Of a stretch of 64,000 nucleotides of DNA, positions 38,427 through 47,694 are shown in pieces. The stretch covers positions 37,953 to 101,952 of the forward strand of contig JAEWOH010000025.1 of the NCBI GenBank assembly GCA_023460955.1, in the 5' to 3' direction. Made by a program: the position numbers and the translations under genes. The notes beneath the pieces are model-generated. The model did no database searches. It saw only the letters and a list, made by a program, of their open reading frames with translations, and was not told where the DNA came from. This stretch comes from Bacillota bacterium. Its GTDB lineage: Bacteria > Bacillota > Clostridia > Acetivibrionales > DSM-1351. The first letter of the stretch is position 1. Every line of letters begins with the position of its first letter.

Positions 38427-38621
38427 TTTAACCTCTGTTTTGCTGTCAGGTGTATGTTGACAAGGACAGCGGTGTAATAACTGCGTGTAATTATACGCTT
38501 ATAGATTATCAAATAAATATAAATAATACAACCCAAATTAAAACACTTATGGTTGGAATAACCAAACATTGTAATTGACAAAAGCCTGTCTAATATAAAC
38601 AAAAAAAATGAGAGAAACACG

Positions 38622-38688
38622 TTGACTTTTGTCGAATATTGATATAATATTTAAGTGGACATATCAACATAACAATATGTTGACATGT
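38622..38688 (+). promoter_or_regulatory. gntR promoter and 30-bp operator-like near-palindrome
   Basis: TTGACT at 38622-38627 with TATAAT at 38643-38648 (15 bp; an overlapping TAATAT gives 17 bp) forms a promoter. Just downstream, 38659-38688 is a 13-bp inverted repeat with one mismatch and a 4-bp spacer (core TCAACATA-ACAA-TATGTTGA). Its place at the expected start of transcription suggests autorepression by the GntR protein. No second copy was found before the binding-protein gene at 39651. Confidence 0.65.
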
Positions 38689-38722
38689 AAAATATGTAAT
38701 AGCATTTTCAAGGAGGAGAGTA

Positions 38723-39451
38723 ATGGCAGGAATGATACCAAAATACTATCTGGTTAAGCAAAGGATAGTAGAGATGATCAACAATGAAGAAATAGGTCCG
38801 GATGGCATGATTCCAAGTGAAAGAGAGCTGATGGGCAGTTTTGGTATCAGCAGGATTACCGCGAAAAAAGCTATCGATGATCTTGTAAATGAAGGGTATC
38901 TCTACAGAATCCAGGGTAAAGGGACTTTTGTCAAGAAGGATACACTTGACCAGGATCTGATATCAATTACCAGTTGTACACAGGACATTGTTAAGTTGGG
39001 AATGACACCTTCCAAGCGTCTTCTTGCAGCTGAAGTAATTGAAGCCGATAAGACCAGAATAAAAAAACTTCAACTCTCAAACGGAGAAAAGGTACTTAAA
39101 GTCAAAAGAGTTTACTATGCAAATAATGAACCAGTTAACCTTACAACTACTTATTTGCCGTGTAAAACATTTCCACTAATTGAAACATTTGATTTTGGTG
39201 TGCACTCTATTTACGACATTCTTGAAAGTAAGTACAATACCAGGATTACAAAGGCAACTAGAACAATTGAAGCTGTGTTAGCTGTAGATGAGGTTGCCAA
39301 AGAACTGCAGATAAAGGAAGGGGACCCCGTGCTTCTATTTCGGGCAATAACCTACGGCATAGTAAATGGGAGGGAAATTCCTATCGAAACCTTCAAAAGC
39401 TTCTATAGATCCGACAAATTCAAATTTTATATTAATCAGATTCATCAATAG
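38723..39451 (+). CDS. GntR/HutC-family transcriptional regulator
   Basis: A 242-residue regulator. The N-terminal winged helix (about 8-75) has the GntR pattern IPSERELMGSFGISRITAKKA and the wing GKGTFV. The C-terminal UTRA domain (about 95-238) binds an effector in the HutC subfamily. AAGGAGGAGAG precedes the ATG. It heads the nucleoside-uptake and enzyme cluster that follows, so its effector is probably an intermediate of that pathway, perhaps a sugar phosphate (inference). Confidence 0.9.
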   Translation: MAGMIPKYYLVKQRIVEMINNEEIGPDGMIPSERELMGSFGISRITAKKAIDDLVNEGYLYRIQGKGTFVKKDTLDQDLISITSCTQDIVKLGMTPSKRLLAAEVIEADKTRIKKLQLSNGEKVLKVKRVYYANNEPVNLTTTYLPCKTFPLIETFDFGVHSIYDILESKYNTRITKATRTIEAVLAVDEVAKELQIKEGDPVLLFRAITYGIVNGREIPIETFKSFYRSDKFKFYINQIHQ

Positions 39452-39562
39452 TTTTAAGTAATAAAAGAATGAATGTGCATTGCCAGTGAAAAAAGTATAA
39501 TTTGCCACGGCTTAGTTTGTTGCACCCAAAAATAGCTTAAGAAGTGGCTTTTTATAAGATTG

Positions 39563-39586
39563 AGTCTTAATGTCGCGGCTAAGACT
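39563..39586 (+). other. Small hairpin in the gntR to BMP gap
   Basis: A 7-bp inverted repeat AGTCTTA/TAAGACT (39563-39569 with 39580-39586) with a GC-rich loop is followed by ATAATATTTTAATC. It could be a weak terminator after gntR or part of the promoter for the transporter genes. The rest of 39452-39650 holds no gene. Confidence 0.35.
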
Positions 39587-39650
39587 ATAATATTTTAATC
39601 CAATTAATTTAAACAAACCAACAAAAAACAGTATCAGAGGAGAGTTTAAC

Positions 39651-40826
39651 ATGGGAAAAAAGAAATTTGCAAGAAAGCTATCTTTAGTATTAGTATTGGT
39701 TATTTTTGCTTCTATGGTTTTCGGGGGTTGTTCTACCAAAACCAACGACTTGGGGATAGCCCTAATTACTTCTGCAGCAGGACCAAATGATAAAGGCTAC
39801 AATCAATCTGCTGTTGCCGGACTGGAAAAGGTTAAAAATGAATTAGGAGTAAACTATAAAGTAGTAGAAACTTCCGATGTGCCAGGTAGCTTGACTCAGC
39901 TGGCAGGTGCGGGCTATAAGCTCATTTTCAGTCTGGAGTATAATTTTGATGCACTAATTAAGGGCGTGGGTGGTAACAAGCCAATTGCGGAACAATATCC
40001 CGATACAACTTTTGTTATATTCAATGATAATCCAAATGTAAATGAAGATGGAACTGTAAAACATAAAAATGTTGTTTCTGTAATGTTCGATGTTCATGAA
40101 GCATCCTTTATTGCAGGAGCGCTAAGTACTCTTGTTAACGAAAACGCTTCTGAACTGTTTAATACTACTGACTATGCCTTGACCTCAGGGGATGCAGGAA
40201 GAAAGGTTGGTTTTCTTGGAGGAAGTAAGTCAAACGGAATAACTGTGTTTGGCTATGGCTATGCAGAAGGCATTAATTACATTGCCAAGGAGCTGGGCGT
40301 AAAGTACACCATCTACAGTGATTATAATGCAGGCTTTAGCGACTCTGCAGCAGGTGCTGCAAAGGCAAACACATATTATTCTGATGGAGCTAATGTAGTT
40401 TATGCTGTGGCAGGTTCTGTAGGTGATGGTGTAACTGCAAAGGCGAAAGAAGTTAAAAAGCTTGCCATAGAAGTAGATGCAAACAAGGATAGCAATCAGC
40501 CGGGGTATATCCTCACAAGTGTTTTAAAGAATACTGAAGTACCGGTATATGAGATATCCAAGAACTTTAAGGATAAGACAATGGACAAAGTAAATGGCAA
40601 GGTTTTAAGCTACAGTCTGGCATCAGGTGCCACAGGAGTTACAGATCTCAGTGTAATTGAATCAAAAATCAAACCTGAAGGAAAAGCAAAGTGGGATGAA
40701 ATAAAGGCAACAATTAAAACTTTAGCTGATAAGATCGGTAGTGGAGAAATTAAGGTGACAAACGCACAGGCAGGAGACAGCTTTGACAAGGCACAACTCA
40801 CAAATCTCAATATGCCTAATGACTAA
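39651..40826 (+). CDS. BMP-family nucleoside-binding lipoprotein
   Basis: A 391-residue basic membrane protein (BMP/PnrA) family lipoprotein. The lipobox is FGGC with the lipid cysteine at residue 27. The family pattern is visible: ITSAAGPNDKGYNQSAVAGL at the start of the mature domain and VGFLGGSKSNGITVFGYGYAEG in the middle. Characterised members (PnrA, BmpA, RnsB) bind purine or pyrimidine nucleosides. A GAGGAGAG site precedes the ATG. It supplies the ABC importer encoded next. Confidence 0.92.
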   Translation: MGKKKFARKLSLVLVLVIFASMVFGGCSTKTNDLGIALITSAAGPNDKGYNQSAVAGLEKVKNELGVNYKVVETSDVPGSLTQLAGAGYKLIFSLEYNFDALIKGVGGNKPIAEQYPDTTFVIFNDNPNVNEDGTVKHKNVVSVMFDVHEASFIAGALSTLVNENASELFNTTDYALTSGDAGRKVGFLGGSKSNGITVFGYGYAEGINYIAKELGVKYTIYSDYNAGFSDSAAGAAKANTYYSDGANVVYAVAGSVGDGVTAKAKEVKKLAIEVDANKDSNQPGYILTSVLKNTEVPVYEISKNFKDKTMDKVNGKVLSYSLASGATGVTDLSVIESKIKPEGKAKWDEIKATIKTLADKIGSGEIKVTNAQAGDSFDKAQLTNLNMPND

Positions 40827-40880
40827 TTGTGTTAAAGAACTAGATCATTGTTAAATATTTTTGTTTAGAAGGCGGTAAAT

Positions 40881-42428
40881 ATGTACGCAATAGAAGCTGT
40901 TAATTTAACAAAAAAATATGGTGATTTTGTTGCTAACGAAGATATAAATATTTCTATTGGACAAGGTGAAATTACCGCGATAGTCGGTGAAAACGGAGCC
41001 GGTAAGACAACACTGATGAACATGTTCTTCGGTCTTCAGCGACCAACCAGCGGAGAATTGAGGGTACAGGGGCAGCCTGTTTCCTTCAACTCCTCGCTAG
41101 ATGCAATTAACTGCGGATTGGGTATGGTGCACCAGCATTTCAAGCTGGTGCCAAGCCTTACCGTATTTGAGAACATACTTCTTGGCACTGAAATAAAAAA
41201 GGACATGAAAATATCCAAGAAGCTTAGCTTCAAAAGCCCCATAATTGACCGGAACAGGGAAAGAAAGACTGTTCAGAAACTTATAGATGATTATAAGTTT
41301 GAACTTAATGCAGATGACAAAGTAGAAAATATTTCTATCGGAGCAAAACAAAGGGTAGAAATACTAAAAATGCTTTACCGTAATGTTGATATTTTAATAT
41401 TTGATGAGCCTACTGCAGTTTTAACTCCGCAGGAGGTGGATGAACTGCTTCTTAGTTTCAAAGAACTTAAAAAGCAAGGGAAAACAATAATTTTGATTAC
41501 CCATAAACTGAGAGAAGTTATGGAAGTCAGTGACAAGGTAGTGGTGATAAAGCGCGGCAAAGTCGTTGGGGCAAAGGAAACAAAGGACACCAATGCTGCT
41601 GAGATAGCCAGACTTATGGTAGGACGAGAGGTTATTCTCAATGTGAATAAGGAAGATAAGGACATCAGTCGCAATAAAGCTGTTTATTCAGTTAAAAATT
41701 TATGGACTGTAAATAATTTCGGAAAGAAAGTTCTTGATGACATATCGTTTGACATAAAAGAGGGTGAAATCCTTGGGGTTGCCGGTGTTGAAGGTAATGG
41801 ACAAAGCGAGCTCGTAAGAGTACTCTCAGGGTTAATGGAATCATGCGGAGGGAGTGTCCGTCTGTTTGACAAGGATATAACAAACTGGTGGCCTGCCGAA
41901 CTGCGTCTATCAGGCGTTGGAATAGTCCCTGAGGACAGGTATGCACAAGGTCTTTGTAAGGATATGAGCATATCTGAAAATTTGATAGCAGGATATCATA
42001 ATAACCCTTGCATTTGCAAAAAAGGCCTTTTATTAAAGAAGGAAATTGAAAACAAGGGTGACAGGCTTATAGAGAAATATGATATCCGAATCGCTGAAAG
42101 GGAAGGTAATGTTTCTCAGCTTTCAGGAGGGAATGCCCAAAAAATAATAGTAGCCAGGGAATTCGATTCTGACCCGAAACTTCTTATAGTAAGTCAACCT
42201 ACACGAGGAGTTGATATTGGCTCAATAGAATTTATTCATAAAAAAATACTAGAATTGAGAGCCGCCAACAAAGCCGTTTTGCTGGTATCAAGTGAACTCA
42301 GTGAAATAATGAATCTTAGCGACAGAATCATTGTGATGTATAAAGGAAGGATTGTTGGAGAGGTTCAGGGTAAAAATGCCGACAGTGCTCAAATTGGGCT
42401 GATGATGGCAGGCTTGCAGGCAGAGTAG
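40881..42428 (+). CDS. Nucleoside ABC transporter ATPase (NupO/RnsB-system type)
   Basis: A 515-residue tandem ATPase. The first half has Walker A GENGAGKTT, a modified signature ISIGAKQRVEILKML and DEPTAVLTPQE. The second half has LSGGNAQKIIVAREF and the degenerate Walker B SQPTRGVD. The Q-rich form GAKQRVEI and the pairing with a BMP protein are typical of the nucleoside branch. The gene sits 54 bases after the binding-protein gene and energises the two permeases that follow. Confidence 0.92.
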   Translation: MYAIEAVNLTKKYGDFVANEDINISIGQGEITAIVGENGAGKTTLMNMFFGLQRPTSGELRVQGQPVSFNSSLDAINCGLGMVHQHFKLVPSLTVFENILLGTEIKKDMKISKKLSFKSPIIDRNRERKTVQKLIDDYKFELNADDKVENISIGAKQRVEILKMLYRNVDILIFDEPTAVLTPQEVDELLLSFKELKKQGKTIILITHKLREVMEVSDKVVVIKRGKVVGAKETKDTNAAEIARLMVGREVILNVNKEDKDISRNKAVYSVKNLWTVNNFGKKVLDDISFDIKEGEILGVAGVEGNGQSELVRVLSGLMESCGGSVRLFDKDITNWWPAELRLSGVGIVPEDRYAQGLCKDMSISENLIAGYHNNPCICKKGLLLKKEIENKGDRLIEKYDIRIAEREGNVSQLSGGNAQKIIVAREFDSDPKLLIVSQPTRGVDIGSIEFIHKKILELRAANKAVLLVSSELSEIMNLSDRIIVMYKGRIVGEVQGKNADSAQIGLMMAGLQAE

Positions 42429-42497
42429 GGAGGAAAGGCTGAAAGAAATTGGAAAATGCGCGCAAAGGGGGTGCCAGTCCATGCCGTTTCTTTCATA

Positions 42498-43604
42498 ATG
42501 ATATGCACAATATGTGGCATGGACACAAATATGAAAAAAAACAATTCAATTCTTAAAAGCATATATAATGTTTTATTTCCGGTAATCGGTGCTCTTTTTC
42601 TGGGGGGAATAGCCATAGCTGCAATAGGCGAAAATCCTTTTACAACCTATTCTATTATGCTCCAGAAATCCCTGTTCAGTCTCAATGGTCTGTTAAAGAC
42701 CTTGCACTTTGCTGCACCTTTGATATTGACCGGTCTCGCTATAGCGATAACCTTCAAGGCAAATATTTTCAATATGGGTGTAGAAGGGCAGGCTGTTCTA
42801 GGAGCTTTCTTTGCGGGCGTGGTGGGCTTTAGTGTCAAGGGACTCCCGTCAGTGCTTCACATTGCACTATGTGTGCTGACAGGAATGGTTGTAGGTATGC
42901 TCTTTGCACTTATCCCCGCTATTCTTAAGGCATATTTTAATGTTAATGAAATGGTCGTAACGCTTATGCTCAACTATGTAGTGGTAGAAATCGTAAAATT
43001 TCTGTCGCAAGGAGTATTCAAAGATCCCAGCTCAGGTTATGTTTCAACCTATCCCATAGCTGACAGTGCAATGTTTAAAAAGCTGTTCAATTCAGATCTG
43101 ACAATATTTTTCTTCATTGCATTAATAATCTTTGGCGTTATGTTTGTGGTGTTTAAGTATTCAAAGCTTGGATATGAAGTGACTGCAATAGGGAAGAATC
43201 CTGAGTTTTCTGAGGCAACAGGAATGAAGGTGGGTAAAAAAATTATAACAATAATGCTGATTAGCGGGGCTATCAGCGGACTTGCAGGAGCGGGCTTCCT
43301 GATGAGTGAAAAATTCAGATTTACTCTAGACTTTTCCGGTAGTCCGGGACTTGGCTGGGATGGCATGCTGATAGCACTTCTCGGCAGCCATAATCCGGTG
43401 GGAATACTCATTGCAGCCGTGTTCTATTCAGCTCTGAAAACAGGAAGTGACTATATCAGTGTGTTTACAAATGTCCCTAAAGACATAGTTGGCGTAATAC
43501 AGGGGATTTTGATTCTTCTGCTTTCTGTAAAATTTCTTAACAGCAAATTTGACTTGTTCGGCAAGCTGAAAACCATTTGTAAGAAGAGACCACGCAAAGC
43601 ATAA
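42498..43604 (+). CDS. Nucleoside ABC transporter permease 1 (NupP type)
   Basis: A permease of the BPD_transp_2 class with 8-10 helices and the family core NMGVEGQAVLGAFFAG and VGKKIITIMLISGAISGLAGAGF. Start choice is unclear: in-frame ATGs lie at 42456, 42498, 42519 and 42531. The last gives the typical N-terminus MKKNNSILK but has no ribosome site. The ATG at 42498 overlaps the stop (TAATG) of a five-codon frame at 42481-42498 that does have a good site (AAAGGGGG), which suggests translational coupling, so it is used here. It forms the channel with the next gene's product. Confidence 0.85.
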   Translation: MICTICGMDTNMKKNNSILKSIYNVLFPVIGALFLGGIAIAAIGENPFTTYSIMLQKSLFSLNGLLKTLHFAAPLILTGLAIAITFKANIFNMGVEGQAVLGAFFAGVVGFSVKGLPSVLHIALCVLTGMVVGMLFALIPAILKAYFNVNEMVVTLMLNYVVVEIVKFLSQGVFKDPSSGYVSTYPIADSAMFKKLFNSDLTIFFFIALIIFGVMFVVFKYSKLGYEVTAIGKNPEFSEATGMKVGKKIITIMLISGAISGLAGAGFLMSEKFRFTLDFSGSPGLGWDGMLIALLGSHNPVGILIAAVFYSALKTGSDYISVFTNVPKDIVGVIQGILILLLSVKFLNSKFDLFGKLKTICKKRPRKA

Positions 43605-43636
43605 GGCATCATAACTTTAATATAGAGGTAAACGAT

Positions 43637-44554
43637 ATGAACTTATTAAGTAATATTCTATATGACATGATCTATCATAGTGCACCGCTCATACTGGCTG
43701 TGCTGGGGGGACTTTTCGCACACAAGGCAAATGTTCTGAACATAGGGCTGGAGGGAATGATGCTCATGGGAGCCTTCAGCAGCACACTGTTTGTCATGGT
43801 TACGGGAAATTTGTGGATCGGTATTTTACTAAGCGTTTTTTGTACACTGATACTGGGACTGATATTTTCGTTTTTCGGTATAACATTAAAAAGCAACTTC
43901 ATAATTACCGGGTTTGGAATAAATATATTTGTTCTCGCTTTTAGTTCCTTCATGCTCAAGTACTTACAGATGGCCAATATTAATGTAAGCTCGGTAATTA
44001 ATGTAACCAATTTGAAAATCAATATTCCCATTGTTAAGGATATACCGGTTTTGGGGAGCCTCCTAAGCGGACACACATTTCTGACCTACCTTAGCTTCAT
44101 ACTTATACTTATAGTATCAATAGTTATGTATAAAACAAGATTCGGTGTTTATGTCAGGGTTGTCGGTGAAAATGAGGAAGCAGCCAAGTCTGTTGGTATA
44201 AACAGCACATATATTAAATATGCGGCGGTGCTGATAGGAGCGGCTCTATGTGCTCTGGCCGGAGCTAATCTGGCAGTTGAAAGAATGGCTCTGTTTACAA
44301 ATAATATGACGGCCGGAAGGGGATTTATTGCAATAGCCGCCATATATTGCGGAGGAGCAAAACCTGTAAAGTCCAGCGTATACGCAATAATATTCGGACT
44401 TGCAAAGTCACTGGCTATTAATCTTGCACTGTTTGCCGGCCCTGTTTCAGGCCTGTTTGAGATAGTACCTTACCTGATGATTGTAATAGTACTATTTGCA
44501 GTTTCGGCTGTTGAGGCACGCCGCACAAAGATAAGGGGGTTCAAGCTTGAATAA
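43637..44554 (+). CDS. Nucleoside ABC transporter permease 2 (NupQ type)
   Basis: A 305-residue permease, shorter than its partner as in other BMP-type systems. The core is NVLNIGLEGMMLMGAF, followed by NEEAAKSVGINSTYIKYAAV and GRGFIAIAAIYCGG. AGAGG precedes the ATG. Its 3' end overlaps the next gene (cysteine hydrolase) by 8 bases, tying the importer to the catabolic enzymes by translational coupling. Confidence 0.92.
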   Translation: MNLLSNILYDMIYHSAPLILAVLGGLFAHKANVLNIGLEGMMLMGAFSSTLFVMVTGNLWIGILLSVFCTLILGLIFSFFGITLKSNFIITGFGINIFVLAFSSFMLKYLQMANINVSSVINVTNLKINIPIVKDIPVLGSLLSGHTFLTYLSFILILIVSIVMYKTRFGVYVRVVGENEEAAKSVGINSTYIKYAAVLIGAALCALAGANLAVERMALFTNNMTAGRGFIAIAAIYCGGAKPVKSSVYAIIFGLAKSLAINLALFAGPVSGLFEIVPYLMIVIVLFAVSAVEARRTKIRGFKLE

Positions 44555-45116
44555 TACAGCGCTGGTTATTGTGGACATGGTAAAGGATTTTACTGATCCT
44601 GAAGGACTTGTATTTTACCCTCAGAACCGTGAAATTCTTCCGAGAATCAAACGTGTATTGGAGGAATGCAGGAAGCACGATATACTTGTAATTTTCCTTC
44701 AGCACAGTTACAGGAATAATAAATATGATAAGAATCTTGCAAATATGCGTCCCAACTGTATTGAAGGTACGGGAGGAGATGCAATAGATCCAATGCTGGA
44801 TGTGGATACTGCAAAGGATTATGTCATAAAAAAAAGACGCTACAGCGGTTTCGTTGGAACCGACCTTGATATGGTATTGCGGGAAAATGGCATCAGGAAT
44901 CTTATAATAACAGGAACAAAGACTAACTGCTGCATACGTGCCACTGTCACTGATGCCTATAATCTTGATTATATTCCCATAGTGGTGTCCGACTGTGTAG
45001 CCACCAACGATGAAACCGTTAATCAGGTTCACTTGTCAGATATTAAAAAGTATCTTGGCAAGGTTGTGACTTCACAGGAGTTGTTTGACTATCTTGATAA
45101 AGGAGAGATTGACTGA
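44547..45116 (+). CDS. Isochorismatase-like cysteine hydrolase
   Basis: A 189-residue amidohydrolase of the nicotinamidase/isochorismatase fold. The catalytic triad is visible as D10 (VDMVKD), a lysine at about 96 (IKKRRYSGF) and C129 in TGTKTNCCIRATV. Family members hydrolyse amides of small molecules such as nicotinamide, ureidoacrylate (RutB) or biuret. Here, overlapping the importer and a PfkB kinase, it may open or deamidate the nucleobase or a base-derived product. The exact substrate cannot be told from sequence. Confidence 0.88.
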   Translation: MNNTALVIVDMVKDFTDPEGLVFYPQNREILPRIKRVLEECRKHDILVIFLQHSYRNNKYDKNLANMRPNCIEGTGGDAIDPMLDVDTAKDYVIKKRRYSGFVGTDLDMVLRENGIRNLIITGTKTNCCIRATVTDAYNLDYIPIVVSDCVATNDETVNQVHLSDIKKYLGKVVTSQELFDYLDKGEID

Positions 45117-46069
45117 TGAAATATGATGTTTTGATAAATGGATATGTCAGTCTGGACAGAATAATCAGAACTTCCACTCCGCTGAGATACGGGTATACTT
45201 CTCTGGTTGAAAACAGCGATAATGCAAAAATTCAATACGGTGGCTGTTCGACAAATATTGCCTATCTTATGGCGAAATTAAATATGAAGGCGTTACCTCT
45301 TATAAGAGTAGGCCAGGATGATTACAAGGAAACAGGATTTTATGACTACCTGAAAACTGCTGGTGTATGCATGGAAGCAGTTGAAATCATTCCGGGGGAG
45401 ACAACCTCCAATTGTTATCTTATAGCTGACTCTGACAACAACCATGTTACTATATTTTATCCCGGAGCGATGGATAAAAAATATGCCGGTGAGATGAATA
45501 CGGAGTTTTTTAAAGAAGCACGCTTAGGGATTATGACAGTAGGCTCATATGAGGATAATCTGGAATTCTTCAAAAAGTGCAAAGCTGAAAAGGTACCTTT
45601 GGTTTTTGGTATGAAATGTGATTATGATGCATTTCCGGAGAAATTCTTCAAGGAAGTGCTGCTGCAAAGCAGTATCATTTTCTGCAATGAGTGTGAGCGG
45701 GGAGAAATAGAAAGGATTTTTGGACTCCAGGATATAACAGAGCTGTTTGAAAAGTCTAAGGCAGAAATAATTGTTACTACCTTGGGTAAAAAAGGTTGCG
45801 TTTATTTCCACAAAACAGAGGACGGCATAAAGTCAGGAAGCGTAGCTGCTGCCGAATTCGGCAGGGTCGTGGATACTACCGGTTCAGGGGATGCCTTTAT
45901 GTCAGGGTTTTTATACGGCTATCTGAAAGGACGAGAAATCAAAGATTGCTGTAGTTTGGGCAGTGTTCTCTCTTCATTTATTATTGAAAAAGTTGGCTGT
46001 ACTACAAATGCACCTGACGAAGAGGAGTTTCTCAAACGTTTTAATCAATTTAACAGGGGAGAAGAGTAA
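45116..46069 (+). CDS. PfkB-family carbohydrate/nucleoside kinase
   Basis: A 317-residue sugar kinase of the ribokinase fold. The N-terminal glycine motif GGCSTNIAYLMAKL and the C-terminal signature DTTGSGDAFMSGF (catalytic base D259) are intact. The start overlaps the upstream stop (TGATG). The family includes ribokinase, adenosine kinase, pseudouridine kinase and phosphofructokinase; the neighbours suggest a nucleoside or a sugar phosphate from one. GAGAG-type translation coupling is likely. Confidence 0.9.
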   Translation: MKYDVLINGYVSLDRIIRTSTPLRYGYTSLVENSDNAKIQYGGCSTNIAYLMAKLNMKALPLIRVGQDDYKETGFYDYLKTAGVCMEAVEIIPGETTSNCYLIADSDNNHVTIFYPGAMDKKYAGEMNTEFFKEARLGIMTVGSYEDNLEFFKKCKAEKVPLVFGMKCDYDAFPEKFFKEVLLQSSIIFCNECERGEIERIFGLQDITELFEKSKAEIIVTTLGKKGCVYFHKTEDGIKSGSVAAAEFGRVVDTTGSGDAFMSGFLYGYLKGREIKDCCSLGSVLSSFIIEKVGCTTNAPDEEEFLKRFNQFNRGEE

Positions 46070-46070
46070 A

Positions 46071-46829
46071 ATGCAGACTTTATATTCAAAAACAGAGGAA
46101 AAAGATATAGCTAAATACGTGCTATTTTCAGGGGACCCCTGGAGAGTGGAAACTGTTGCGAAACAGTTGGAGAATGTACAGCATATAGCCTTTGCAAGAG
46201 AATTCAACACTTATACCGGATATTACAAGGGAGTCAGGATAACGGTTACTTCAACAGGAATTGGTGCCCCCTCGGCGGCTATTGCAATGGAGGAAATGTA
46301 CCAGTGTGGCATGGAGGTGGCTGTACGTATGGGTACCACTATGGGATTGAAGGATGATTTACTTGGTAAACTCATTATTCCTACGGGTGCAATGAGAGAG
46401 GAAGCAACAAGTAAAACTTATGTTCCGGAGTCTTTTCCGGCAGTGGCAGATTTTGACCTGATTAACTGCATGAATAAAAGTACGCTGGAGAATGGCAGAG
46501 AATATGTCAACGGAATCACCTGTACCATGGACGGCTTTTATAGTCAGATGAGGGATTCCCGTTTATCTGAAAAGATGAATAAGGATATGAGCAAAACCTT
46601 TACAACTCTCAAAAAGTATAATATTTCAGCAGTTGATATGGAATCCAGCTGCATGCTGGTATTGGCAAATCTGATGGGCATTAAGGGCTGCATTGTCACA
46701 ATGACCACAGTGCTTGAAAATCTCAAGGACTTTCTGAAGGGCGATGCCCGTACAAAGTCTGAGGAGGATTTATGTAAGATTGCTCTTGATGGGCTTGTAA
46801 TTTATGACAGAGAGGTGGCTGGAAAATGA
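46071..46829 (+). CDS. Nucleoside phosphorylase (PNP/UDP family)
   Basis: A 252-residue phosphorylase that splits a nucleoside into base and sugar 1-phosphate. The family core is seen in VRITVTSTGIGAPSAAIAMEE, VRMGTTMGLKDDLLGKLIIP and VDMESSCMLVLANL; the last is the base- and ribose-binding region. It resembles uridine phosphorylases most, but the motif for a pyrimidine pocket is not decisive. The start at ATG 46071 has GGGGAGAAG upstream, and the gene overlaps the next by 4 bases. Confidence 0.88.
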   Translation: MQTLYSKTEEKDIAKYVLFSGDPWRVETVAKQLENVQHIAFAREFNTYTGYYKGVRITVTSTGIGAPSAAIAMEEMYQCGMEVAVRMGTTMGLKDDLLGKLIIPTGAMREEATSKTYVPESFPAVADFDLINCMNKSTLENGREYVNGITCTMDGFYSQMRDSRLSEKMNKDMSKTFTTLKKYNISAVDMESSCMLVLANLMGIKGCIVTMTTVLENLKDFLKGDARTKSEEDLCKIALDGLVIYDREVAGK

Positions 46830-47614
46830 AAGGTTTAAATTTTAAAGATAGAAGTCTTGTAATAGGAATGGTACATTGCCTTGCGTTACCTGGAACACCT
46901 AATTTTTGCGGTGATATGAAAAAAGTTATCGATCAGGCGGTTGCTGATGCAATAACTTTGGAAAAGTCGGGAATGGATGCCATAATAATTGAAAATATGG
47001 GTGACGGGCCCTTTGGAATAAATATGGATATTGAGCAATCCTGCGCATTGGCAGCAATTAGTGCCCTTGTAGCTCAAAAGGTAAACCTGCCCATAGGTAT
47101 AGATGCGGCAATGAATGATTATGCAACGGCATTTTCCATCGCAAAAGCAATTGATGCGGATTTTGTTAGAATACCTGTCTTTGTGGATACTGTTGAATTC
47201 TTTGGAGGAATCATTAAGCCATGTGCTCGTGAGGCAATGAAGTTCAGACAAAATCTGGGGGCTGAGAATGTGAAAATACTGGCTGATATACAGGTCAAGC
47301 ATACTCATATGCTGCTCCCTCATGTGACAATAGAGGATTCAGCAAAATCTGCCGAGGCGTGTGGTGCCGATGCTATCATTGTAACAGGAACCCATATCGG
47401 AGTTGAAACTCCAATAGATATTATCAAGAGAGTTAAGCAGGTTACGAAATTGCCTGTTATTGCCGGAAGTGGTGTGAAAACCACAAATATCAAGGAACAG
47501 CTGCAAATAGCAAATGGTGCTATTGTGGGTTCCAGTCTTAAAGAAGGCGGAAATATTGAAAATCCTGTTTCATTAGAGCTATGCACTGAGCTTATTAGGG
47601 CTTTAAATTCATAG
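46826..47614 (+). CDS. BtpA/SgcQ-family TIM-barrel protein
   Basis: A 262-residue protein of the BtpA family, a (beta/alpha)8 barrel. The conserved opening VIGMVHCLALPGTPNF is followed by DAIIIENMGDGPF, and a phosphate-binding-like end reads GSGVKTTNIKEQL and IVGSSLKEGG. BtpA was first linked to photosystem I assembly and SgcQ sits in a sugar operon, but no enzymatic activity is firmly assigned. A C-terminal phosphate-binding loop suggests a phosphorylated substrate. Here it overlaps the phosphorylase gene by 4 bases. Confidence 0.85.
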   Translation: MKGLNFKDRSLVIGMVHCLALPGTPNFCGDMKKVIDQAVADAITLEKSGMDAIIIENMGDGPFGINMDIEQSCALAAISALVAQKVNLPIGIDAAMNDYATAFSIAKAIDADFVRIPVFVDTVEFFGGIIKPCAREAMKFRQNLGAENVKILADIQVKHTHMLLPHVTIEDSAKSAEACGADAIIVTGTHIGVETPIDIIKRVKQVTKLPVIAGSGVKTTNIKEQLQIANGAIVGSSLKEGGNIENPVSLELCTELIRALNS

Positions 47615-47694
47615 GAGCAGGCTTGTAATTAAGGCAGAGGGCTATAGGAATATGACTAACTAGACAAATACTACAGAATAAAGGACTGATATTT

